Assembly (NCBI GenBank): GCA_905235155.1 | Contig: CAJOKJ010000009.1 | Span: 1 to 64,000 of the forward strand | Source: Candidatus Gastranaerophilales bacterium | GTDB lineage: Bacteria; Cyanobacteriota; Vampirovibrionia; Gastranaerophilales; Gastranaerophilaceae | DNA: 64,000 nt | Direction of reading: 5' to 3' | Part shown: positions 35,290-42,894 of the stretch, piece by piece | Layout: every line of letters starts with the position of its first letter | Position numbering within the stretch: position 1 is the stretch's first letter | Made by a program: the position numbers and the translations under genes | The notes under the pieces: generated by a model | Database searches by the model: none | What the model was told of the DNA's origin: nothing | What the model saw: the letters and a program-made list of their open reading frames with translations, nothing else

Positions 35290-37029
35290 ATGTCAATGAA
35301 TGAAATAGGCGGTGTACAACATCCGCAAATAAAGAAAAAACAACAAGATACAGCAACATCAACAAACAATTCAAATACAAATTTAGATGTATTTGCATCT
35401 GACAATGTTGCAGCAAGGGTTAATCTTGTAGCAGATGAAAATAATTCACTATTTTCGACTAATCTAAAACTTTCAGAAGATAATACAACAACTGAAACTC
35501 CGACAAATGAAACGGCGAAATCAGATGACTTACCGGAAGATATTAAATTAAAATACCCGTCTGCCGAAGACCAAAAAGCATTAAAATCATTATCTGCTGA
35601 ACAATTAGAGCAAGCAAAAAAATTAATGGACACAAAAATAAAAGCCGGTAATATTGTACAAATTGTTCAATTATTTAAACCGGAACAGGTCGATAAAATA
35701 AAAGAAAAAGCAAAAGAAATGGAAACTGCCGCAGGCGGTGCTGATAATGTATATGTCATGGGGCTTACAAATGACAAATACGACAGAAGTGCATACAATC
35801 TGGTTTCGTTAAACATGGATTTATCCATGCAAACAACAGTATTGGATAAAGACTTAAAAACACGCTCTATTGAAAGATTAAGCGAGCATACAACGGAAGA
35901 TGAAAAAAAATATCGTATTCAAGAAGCCTATGACATACAAAATAATACTCTTTCCAAAATTCGTTACGACTTTGACGAAAAATACAATACATTTAAAGCA
36001 AATTATGAAATTCGCTCTAAAATAAGAGAAGATGGAAGCATGGTTTCTCGTGAATACACAAGACCTTCACAAGTCGCAGGCATGTATGACGTAGAAGTAC
36101 TTGACGAAAACGGTCTAAAAAATCCAAGCAGAACAAAAGTTAAAAAGAACGGAAGAACGACAGTAAGGCGTGATATGGAGTCCCCTGACGGAACAAAAAC
36201 TAAATATACTTATCGGGATGACCCTCAAGGAAACAGATACTCCAGATATAAAATAACAACTCAAGACGGTGAAGTTTTAATGAATAATACAAAAACTTTC
36301 AAAGTCATAGATGCCAATACATTTCAATCTACTTTCAACGATAACAGCTACACAATGACAGTTGACGGAGATATATTAACTGTTGTTGACGATAACAACC
36401 CTGAAAATTCTGCAAAAATTGATATGTCTAAAATAAAAGGTAAAAAAGAAGCTTTTATGCCTGTATTAAAACAAATGTCAGGCGATCAGCTAATTGCATT
36501 AAGCAAAACTACCGATAATTTAGTTGGAATAGATAGTGTTATAGAATCGTACTACGACCCTAAAAATCACTCTATTAATTCCGGTGATGATATGTTTGTT
36601 GTTTTACATGAAGAAGGACACGCAAAAGACTTCCAAACACTAAGCATGTGGGACAGTTCATCAATACAAACATTAATTTCAAGAAACGAAGACCTTAAAG
36701 CAATTTTTGAAAGTGAAACAAAAGCATTTAATCAAGCATTCCCTGACGCTCAAAGAGAACATGTTGACTACTTTATAAACACTCTTAGCCATTACGGAGG
36801 TTCATCCGGCGGAATTCAAGAAACAGTTGCCGAAAGTAATGCTATTTTAGAAACACCTCGCTCTAATGAGTTATTAGGTCTGAGATCTCAATATCTTCAA
36901 CAATACTTTCCAAGAACTATCGCAAAATTAAATGAACTATTATCGGAAAATAGAGAACGTGGTGCGAATTACCCTACAATAAAACTTCCGCCTATTAATA
37001 TTCCGCCAATACAAATACCAAATTCATAA
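35290..37029 (+). CDS. Putative HExxH metallopeptidase, paralogue 1
   Basis: A 579-residue protein related over most of its length to the one at 39713-41563. The C-terminal region carries a zinc-peptidase motif HEEGH (440-444) followed by HYGG and then ETVAE (Glu511 or Glu515 as third ligand). That order recalls the catalytic domain of anthrax lethal factor (HEFGH, a tyrosine-glycine, then a ligand Glu). The middle (about 240-370) is beta-rich, with charged repeats resembling a shell or carrier region. No signal peptide is visible; the N-terminus is polar and Asn/Thr-rich, and the C-terminus ends in Pro/Ile-rich segments. AAGGA lies upstream. Function unknown; a secreted or effector-like protease is a hypothesis. 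Confidence 0.65.
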   Translation: MSMNEIGGVQHPQIKKKQQDTATSTNNSNTNLDVFASDNVAARVNLVADENNSLFSTNLKLSEDNTTTETPTNETAKSDDLPEDIKLKYPSAEDQKALKSLSAEQLEQAKKLMDTKIKAGNIVQIVQLFKPEQVDKIKEKAKEMETAAGGADNVYVMGLTNDKYDRSAYNLVSLNMDLSMQTTVLDKDLKTRSIERLSEHTTEDEKKYRIQEAYDIQNNTLSKIRYDFDEKYNTFKANYEIRSKIREDGSMVSREYTRPSQVAGMYDVEVLDENGLKNPSRTKVKKNGRTTVRRDMESPDGTKTKYTYRDDPQGNRYSRYKITTQDGEVLMNNTKTFKVIDANTFQSTFNDNSYTMTVDGDILTVVDDNNPENSAKIDMSKIKGKKEAFMPVLKQMSGDQLIALSKTTDNLVGIDSVIESYYDPKNHSINSGDDMFVVLHEEGHAKDFQTLSMWDSSSIQTLISRNEDLKAIFESETKAFNQAFPDAQREHVDYFINTLSHYGGSSGGIQETVAESNAILETPRSNELLGLRSQYLQQYFPRTIAKLNELLSENRERGANYPTIKLPPINIPPIQIPNS

Positions 37030-37062
37030 AAAAAGGCCCTTTGATTATTTAATCGAAGGGCT
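37028..37062 (-). terminator. Hairpin with A-run, terminator for a minus-strand transcript
   Basis: GCCCTT-T-GATT pairs with AATC-G-AAGGGC around ATTT. Seven A residues on the left become a T-run on the minus strand, so it terminates a leftward transcript best (the small peptide gene at 37117-37173). It may also stop the metallopeptidase transcript less efficiently. Confidence 0.65.
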
Positions 37063-37116
37063 TAAAATTAGCGGACGACGATGCACTATCCCGTGCATCA
37101 CTATAACGAAATTAAT

Positions 37117-37173
37117 TTATTTATAAAATTTTCTTATTGAATATATAAAAAAACTTATCACTACTATATCCAT
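37117..37173 (-). CDS. 18-residue hydrophobic peptide, toxin-like
   Basis: MDIVVISFFIYSIRKFYK is preceded by GAAAGGA six bases before the ATG. The peptide has a hydrophobic core and a basic tail, the build of small membrane-acting toxins of type I toxin-antitoxin systems. A TATAAT lies about 24 bases upstream on the minus strand. Downstream are a hairpin (GATGCAC/GTGCATC, 37080-37099) and the T-run terminator, so a transcript of about 150 bases is plausible. No antitoxin RNA is identified. A leader peptide or chance frame remains possible. Confidence 0.4.
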   Translation of the reverse strand: MDIVVISFFIYSIRKFYK

Positions 37174-37226
37174 GATTTTTCCTTTCTTCATAAATTATTA
37201 TAAAATTACCCTACGTCAAAAACGGG

Positions 37227-37266
37227 GATACAGTTTTTTAATTTTTTGATATAATTTTTTTATCAA
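37227..37266 (+). promoter_or_regulatory. Promoter and dyad before the WYL regulator
   Basis: GATACA (37227-37232), 17-base spacer, TATAAT (37250-37255) with TGA upstream (extended -10). TTGATA (37246-37251) and TATCAA (37261-37266) form a dyad over the -10, a possible autoregulatory operator. Confidence 0.5.
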
Positions 37267-37289
37267 GAAATAAAATAATCGGAGGAAAT

Positions 37290-38261
37290 ATGACTGATAA
37301 TAAACCAAGATATTCGAGAGTATCAGATATTATTGATTTGGCAACATTTATGTCGTCAAGAATACAAGGTATCACAATAAAAGATATAATTGAACGTTAT
37401 AACGTTTCAAGACGAACAGCAGAAAGAATGAGAGATAGCCTGTTGAATATTTTTCCTCAGATTATAGAACTTGATGAAGTCAATGATACTCAAAAACACT
37501 GGGGATTTGCAGATTATTCCATAAAAGAATTAATTTCATTTACTCCAAAAGAAATTGCTAATTTAGGTATTCTGCAAAACAGAACAACAAATAAAGAATT
37601 AAAAGTAGAACTTGGTAAAACAATTGATAAAATTAAAAGTCTACAAATAAAAAAACAAAACTCAATGCAAAATAATATCGAAATAATTATGCAAACTGAA
37701 GGGTATGCAATACGTCAAATGCCACAATATCACATTGATAATGATATAATATTAAAAATTAGAGAAGCAATAAAAAGCAACTTAAAGGTCAAATGTATTT
37801 ATCACGAAAAAGAACGTAAACTTGAGCCTCTGGGCATGATTTACGGAGAAAAAATTTATCTTCTTGCAAGAGAAAAAGCTAAAGGAAATGAAATTTACAC
37901 TTATTTATTGCATAAGTTGGATAAAATTGAAATTACAAAAGACTTCTTTGAAAGAGGTGATTTTGATTTAAAAGAATATTCAAAACGTTCATTTGGAGTT
38001 TACTTCGGTGAACAACTCAACGTAAAACTTCGCTTTGATAAAGAAATTGCACAAGATGTCCTAAGTTACAACTTTCATCCGACACAAAAAACTGTTTTGG
38101 AAAAAGACGGCACTGTTACGGTAAAATTCAAAGCCAGTGGGGACAAAGAAATAATGTGGCACATATTCAAATGGGGTGACAAAGTCGAAATATTATCACC
38201 TAATTCTCTAAAAAAACAATACAAGCAAACTCTAAAAGCTGTTTTAGATAAAAATATATAG
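37290..38261 (+). CDS. WYL-domain transcriptional regulator
   Basis: An N-terminal winged helix-turn-helix (about 14-60, TIKDIIERYNVSRRTAERM) is followed by a WYL domain (about 150-225) that binds ligands such as nucleic acid fragments, and a C-terminal WCX-like extension. The length of 323 is typical. GGAGG lies before the ATG. WYL regulators often act in DNA damage or defence responses, but no defence system is adjacent; the dyad in its promoter suggests autoregulation. The next gene starts 16 bases downstream. Confidence 0.85.
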   Translation: MTDNKPRYSRVSDIIDLATFMSSRIQGITIKDIIERYNVSRRTAERMRDSLLNIFPQIIELDEVNDTQKHWGFADYSIKELISFTPKEIANLGILQNRTTNKELKVELGKTIDKIKSLQIKKQNSMQNNIEIIMQTEGYAIRQMPQYHIDNDIILKIREAIKSNLKVKCIYHEKERKLEPLGMIYGEKIYLLAREKAKGNEIYTYLLHKLDKIEITKDFFERGDFDLKEYSKRSFGVYFGEQLNVKLRFDKEIAQDVLSYNFHPTQKTVLEKDGTVTVKFKASGDKEIMWHIFKWGDKVEILSPNSLKKQYKQTLKAVLDKNI

Positions 38262-38277
38262 AACTTACAACCGAATA

Positions 38278-38931
38278 ATGAAAAAAACTGTTTTACTTAT
38301 AATACTAAATATATTATTCATTTCATCAGTCCTTGCACAGACAAATGATAAAGAAAAACACTTGAATATAAAAGAAGAAAAAATAACTTCACAACCGTAT
38401 AAAGTTGAATTAATTGACAATACTACACCTCAAACTCAAAATTCAATTTCGCTTAAAGTTGCAAATGATGTACATTTACATAAACTAAAAGTTGGCGATA
38501 AAATTTTATTCACTCAACCAAGTAACATAAACCTAATAGACGGTAACAAAATTCCGGCAGGAACTAAATATTCGGCAACAGTAGTACAAAAAGAATTGAA
38601 CAAAATAAAAATTATAATAAACGAAATTATTTTTACCGATACAAAAAATTATATTATTTTATCAACCCCTAAAGATATCCAACCTCTTAAAACAATAAGT
38701 GCAGAAAGAATTTTGGGCAAAAATGCAACAGTAAACGGAATCTTCAAACTTGGAACAGAGATATCTTCCGTAAACTTTGCTCAAAGAGGAATAAAATCAG
38801 AACCTGATACAACAACTGCCGTTGGAATATGTATTCTGATAAAAACGGGAGCCCACACATTAAATGCAGGAACTCCCGTTAATATTACATTTGTAAAAAA
38901 TATTAATCCTGAAATACAACTATTAAAGTGA
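38278..38931 (+). CDS. Exported protein of unknown function
   Basis: A 217-residue protein with a clear signal peptide (residues 1-20, VLAQ cleavage region). The mature part is a predicted beta-rich domain with repeated hydrophobic strands and the phrase KIPAGTKYSATVVQ. I do not recognise it. It follows the WYL gene closely and probably shares its transcript. Its last nine bases overlap the convergent gene. Confidence 0.6.
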   Translation: MKKTVLLIILNILFISSVLAQTNDKEKHLNIKEEKITSQPYKVELIDNTTPQTQNSISLKVANDVHLHKLKVGDKILFTQPSNINLIDGNKIPAGTKYSATVVQKELNKIKIIINEIIFTDTKNYIILSTPKDIQPLKTISAERILGKNATVNGIFKLGTEISSVNFAQRGIKSEPDTTTAVGICILIKTGAHTLNAGTPVNITFVKNINPEIQLLK

Positions 38932-39603
38932 AACACCCGCTTTTGCAGCTGAAGTTGTTATACTCTTAGATAATTTTGCAATATTTTTAACTTGTTTTGT
39001 AACTTTTACTTCATTCTTAACCATATCTGTTAAATCAGTTTTTAATTCTAAAGCAGCACCGGGATCCGCTTTTATTTGCTTTGCCAAAGTTTTTGATTGT
39101 TCTGCAATTTGTGAGTATGAAGCACTAACATTTTGCAAATTTTTTAAATCTTTTTTGATTGCCGTTTTTTGTGCCGTTGTCAAATTTTTAAAAGTATCTT
39201 TTGCAGATGAAGATTTTATATATTTGTTTAATGATACGGTTCCATTTTCAGCAATTTCAATATTTACACTTGCATTAGATGTTGCTTGACTTTTTATTTT
39301 TTCCTTTTCTTCATTATATTTTTTTAACTGTTCTTTCGGTAATAAATTATTAGCCAGATTATTAACAGCAGATTGGTAATTTGAAGATACTGAATTAACT
39401 TTACTGTTAATTGAAGAAATATTTGCCTTCATAGCAGCCTTATTAACCGAAGTTTTTGTGGTAGTTTTTGCAGGTACAGATACTGTCGGTGCTTTAACAT
39501 TAATATCTAAGCCCTTTAAACTCTTTGTAAAAGTTGCAGCATGCACTGAACCTGTCACTAAAAAAGCACTAATGCATAATGTTGAAATAATTTTCTTTTT
39601 CAT
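38923..39603 (-). CDS. Exported helical protein of unknown function
   Basis: A signal peptide (residues 1-22, ending VHA) is followed by an Ala/Lys/Ser-rich sequence with long predicted helices, probably coiled coil, of about 200 residues. A good ribosome site (AAAGGGG) precedes the ATG. No known family is evident. It may be a periplasmic or surface structural protein. Confidence 0.6.
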   Translation of the reverse strand: MKKKIISTLCISAFLVTGSVHAATFTKSLKGLDINVKAPTVSVPAKTTTKTSVNKAAMKANISSINSKVNSVSSNYQSAVNNLANNLLPKEQLKKYNEEKEKIKSQATSNASVNIEIAENGTVSLNKYIKSSSAKDTFKNLTTAQKTAIKKDLKNLQNVSASYSQIAEQSKTLAKQIKADPGAALELKTDLTDMVKNEVKVTKQVKNIAKLSKSITTSAAKAGVSL

Positions 39604-39639
39604 TTTATCCCCTTTCTATTACAACTTTATTATATCAGA

Positions 39640-39666
39640 AAATAAGGCTCTCGATAATCGAGAGCC
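39640..39666 (-). terminator. Terminator between the exported protein and metallopeptidase 2
   Basis: GGCTCTCGAT and ATCGAGAGCC form a ten-base stem; on the minus strand it is followed by TTATTTT. It lies downstream of the metallopeptidase gene and upstream of the exported-protein gene. Confidence 0.8.
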
Positions 39667-39712
39667 ATATAAAGTACATCTTCTAATCGTGCTTATTTTT
39701 CAATAAGTTTGC

Positions 39713-41563
39713 TTATGCCTTAACCTTTTGGTTAGGCATTTCAACTTCCTTGCTTACCAAAGTAGAAAGATGAGCTATTGTTCTAGGGAAGTATTGTTGC
39801 AAGTATTGAGAACGAATTGCCAATAAATCCATAGTCTTCGGCGTAGTTAATAATGCATTGCCTTCGGCAATTGTTTCTCTTAAACCACCATAAGCACCGC
39901 CATAGTGATTTAATGTATTTACAAAGTAATCAATATGATCTCTTTGTGCATCAGGAAATGCTTTATTAAAGTTTGCTTTTTCTTCTTCAAAAGTTTTTTC
40001 AAGTTTTGTATCTGTGAAAATTGCCTTACCTAATGTATTGTAATAAGCAGAATTTGAAGAAGTATCCAAATCCCTCATATCTCTTGCGTGACCTAATTCG
40101 TGAAGAACAACAAACAACTGGTCGCCTGAGTGAATAGACTTATCACCGGGTTGATAGTATGATTCCAACGGACTATCAATACCTACAAGTTTTTTTGTTG
40201 ATTGAGATAATTTAATTAATTCTTCTCCCGGCATTTCTTTTAAAGAAGCCAAGATTTTCTTTTTATTACCTTGAATTTTTTTATCAATATCAATTACTGC
40301 ATTTCTCTTTGGATTTTTCATGTCAGTAACTTTAATAGTTTTTTCATCCAATAAAATTTCATATTTATCATCGTTATTTGATGAAATAATTTTGTTTGGA
40401 CTTACAACTTCAAATGTAGCACTCTTATTTAAAAGCACTTTACCATTTTTATCCGTAATTTTGTAATCAGAAATTCTGTTTCCGTTTTCATCATTTTCAA
40501 ACAAATAATCTGTTCTTGTACCGTCAACAGAAACCATATTCTTCTTAATAGTAGTTATACCACTCTTTTTATCAACTTTACCGGAAGAAATTTGTTCAAC
40601 TTTTCCGTCAGGATATTGAACTTTAATATCAAAAATTCCCGGAACTTCTGAAGGAGAAGTATATTCTGTCTTTAAAGTCTTGTTGTTTTTGTCCTTTATA
40701 ACTCTAACTTCATGCGTAACAACAGGATAATTTGTAGAATCTAATTCCATTCTAACTTTTGAAGTCGTATGATTTCTTAAATCATTTGATTTTTTTATTT
40801 CATAAGTTTTGCCTTTTGAACGGTATAAAGTCAAACTTTCAACAGCATCCTTATTTAAATTTTTATCTAACAATACAGAGTGAATTTCATTCTTGCTTGT
40901 TTTTGCCATAACATTGTATGCATCTTTATCGGAAGCATCTCTTGTAAACACAATTTGAGATACGTCATGGTTTAAAACATTTGTTTCAAATTCTTCTACA
41001 ATATTTGCCGTTTTACTTAAAAATTCAGGAGATTTACCACCTTGTGCCAATGCGACTATATTTTTTGGTGACAAACTTGTTTTTGACAAAGGTAACGCAT
41101 TTTTCAACTGATTTGTAGGAGTTGAATTTTCAACCAAAGAAAATAATTGATTAGCACTATATCTTGGTCTGTTTTTGTAATCAACAGCATTTGCGAAATC
41201 TGTTGCAACTTCTAATCTGTCAACTTTATTTCTTGACAATCTTACTACATCTGAACCTTTTAAATGAGATTTTTTTGCTAATGTATGAATAGACTCCCAT
41301 TTTTTAGGTTCTTCAGTTAATTGTGCCTGTATCGTTCTTAATTGAAAACCATCAAATTTCGGATTAGTTCTTCCGTTGCTTGTTTCAACCATATTTCCCA
41401 GAGTTTCAACTGCTTCTTCAACACTAAATTGTTTTTTTTCAAAAACATCATTTTTTTGTTGTGTCAAAGGAGATGAAACTGCCTTTAATTCTTTTTGTTT
41501 TATATTGTTTGTTTTTGTATTTACATTAGATGTAAAACTAACATTTGAAACTTTTAAATCCAT
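39713..41563 (-). CDS. Putative HExxH metallopeptidase, paralogue 2
   Basis: Paralogue of the protein at 35290-37029, 616 residues, transcribed in the opposite direction. The C-terminus has HELGH (488-492), then HYGG and RETIAE (Glu563 or Glu567 as third zinc ligand), and both proteins share SQYLQQYFPRTIA and FPDAQR. The beta-rich middle (VRVIKDKNN, YTSPSEVPGIFDIKV) is also shared. The N-terminus is MDLKVSNVSFTSNV, with no hydrophobic signal peptide. The shared architecture and intact zinc motifs in both copies suggest active enzymes of a lineage-specific family. Substrate and location are unknown. Confidence 0.65.
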   Translation of the reverse strand: MDLKVSNVSFTSNVNTKTNNIKQKELKAVSSPLTQQKNDVFEKKQFSVEEAVETLGNMVETSNGRTNPKFDGFQLRTIQAQLTEEPKKWESIHTLAKKSHLKGSDVVRLSRNKVDRLEVATDFANAVDYKNRPRYSANQLFSLVENSTPTNQLKNALPLSKTSLSPKNIVALAQGGKSPEFLSKTANIVEEFETNVLNHDVSQIVFTRDASDKDAYNVMAKTSKNEIHSVLLDKNLNKDAVESLTLYRSKGKTYEIKKSNDLRNHTTSKVRMELDSTNYPVVTHEVRVIKDKNNKTLKTEYTSPSEVPGIFDIKVQYPDGKVEQISSGKVDKKSGITTIKKNMVSVDGTRTDYLFENDENGNRISDYKITDKNGKVLLNKSATFEVVSPNKIISSNNDDKYEILLDEKTIKVTDMKNPKRNAVIDIDKKIQGNKKKILASLKEMPGEELIKLSQSTKKLVGIDSPLESYYQPGDKSIHSGDQLFVVLHELGHARDMRDLDTSSNSAYYNTLGKAIFTDTKLEKTFEEEKANFNKAFPDAQRDHIDYFVNTLNHYGGAYGGLRETIAEGNALLTTPKTMDLLAIRSQYLQQYFPRTIAHLSTLVSKEVEMPNQKVKA

Positions 41564-41645
41564 ATCCTAACCTCTTACCATTTAACTTTCGATTAATTAT
41601 AGTACTTTTTACACTTATTGTCAAGTTTTACTCTATTTTTGCAAC

Positions 41646-41668
41646 AAAAAGAGGAGGAAAACCACCTC
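41646..41668 (-). terminator. Terminator of the HD-GYP gene
   Basis: GAGG-A-GG pairs with CC-A-CCTC around AAAA; on the minus strand five T residues follow. Confidence 0.65.
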
Positions 41669-41743
41669 AAAAGCACCTTAAAATAGCCTGTAAATCCAAT
41701 ATTATCAATATTATCGGATTTTATACACTTAATAAACAAATCT

Positions 41744-42841
41744 TTACATAAATTTAAGAGAAGGTTTTACATCACCATATAACTGGCTTGTTAGTGCAAA
41801 TTCATCATTCACTGCCAAAAATGCATCAGTAAGTATCGGGTCAAATTGAGTACCTTTGCCTTCTTTGATAATTTCCACACATTTTGCATGAGGAAATGCA
41901 TCTTTATACGTTCTTTTTGAGCTTAAGGCATCATATACATCGGCAATCGCCATTATTCTTGCACATAATGGAATATCACGTTCTTTTAGTCCTTCGGGAT
42001 AGCCTTTTCCGTCCCAACGTTCATGATGATATTTAGCAATTGATATACCCATTTTTATAAAATCATTTGAACCAAATTTTTCATTAACTTCTTCCAGAGT
42101 TTGAGCACCTAAAGTCGTATGTGTTTTCATTATTTTAAATTCTTCCGGAGTCAATTTACCGGGTTTTAACAAAATAGAATCAGGAATTGATACTTTTCCT
42201 ATATCGTGTAGAGAACTTGCCAAAACCACATTCTTAATATAAGTTTTTGTAACAACAGCTGAAAATTCAGGTTGTTTTGATAAATACACTGCCAGAGAAT
42301 AGCAATATTTTTGCACTCTTTCCAAGTGCTTACCTGTATCATCATCTCTTGATTGAGCAAGTTTAGCAAGAGAAAAAATAGTTGCCATTTGCATTTCAGT
42401 AATTGTTTTGCTTTGTTCTTCAACAGTAGTTTCCAGTTTTTTATTTTCTTCTTCCAAACTTGAAGCCAAAGCATTTAATTTAATATGTGTTGCAACACGT
42501 GCTTTTATTTCTCCGCTATGGTATGGTTTTGAAATAAAATCAACCGCACCTATTTCAAAACTTTTTGACAAAACTTTTTCATTTCGATTTTCGCTGGTAA
42601 CAATAATAGGCAAAGAACGAATAAGCGAATCTTTTATAATACGTTCACATAAATCCAGACCGTCAAATCCTTCAAAATCAGTACCCATAATCAGCAAATC
42701 AGGGTTACTTATAACAATTGTTGCCCTTATTGTCATAGGATTTGTTTGGGTAACGACAATATACCCTTCTTTTGATAATATTGAATTTAATGTGGCTAAA
42801 TTTTCTTTATTACTGTCAACTATAAGTATCTTCTTCTGCAT
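41744..42841 (-). CDS. HD-GYP protein with a degenerate receiver domain
   Basis: An N-terminal receiver-like domain (1-120) is joined by a coiled coil (about 125-150) to an HD-GYP domain with HDIGK and HHERWDGKGYP, the signature of cyclic di-GMP phosphodiesterases. In the receiver, the usual phosphoacceptor Asp is replaced by Gly (DLLIMGTDFEG in place of DLxLLDxxMPG), and the acidic pocket reads DS in place of DD, although the late Lys is kept (SKPY). Phosphorylation control is therefore doubtful. No GGDEF protein is in the window. The -10 ends six bases before the ATG. Confidence 0.88.
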   Translation of the reverse strand: MQKKILIVDSNKENLATLNSILSKEGYIVVTQTNPMTIRATIVISNPDLLIMGTDFEGFDGLDLCERIIKDSLIRSLPIIVTSENRNEKVLSKSFEIGAVDFISKPYHSGEIKARVATHIKLNALASSLEEENKKLETTVEEQSKTITEMQMATIFSLAKLAQSRDDDTGKHLERVQKYCYSLAVYLSKQPEFSAVVTKTYIKNVVLASSLHDIGKVSIPDSILLKPGKLTPEEFKIMKTHTTLGAQTLEEVNEKFGSNDFIKMGISIAKYHHERWDGKGYPEGLKERDIPLCARIMAIADVYDALSSKRTYKDAFPHAKCVEIIKEGKGTQFDPILTDAFLAVNDEFALTSQLYGDVKPSLKFM

Positions 42842-42847
42842 ATTAAG

Positions 42848-42876
42848 ATTATATCATAAATTATTTTGACAGTGAA
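42848..42876 (-). promoter_or_regulatory. Promoter of the HD-GYP gene
   Basis: On the minus strand: TTCACT, 17-base spacer, TATAAT with an upstream TGA. The -10 is six bases from the ATG, so a leaderless mRNA is predicted. Confidence 0.7.
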
Positions 42877-42894
42877 TAACTAATGCAAATGGAT

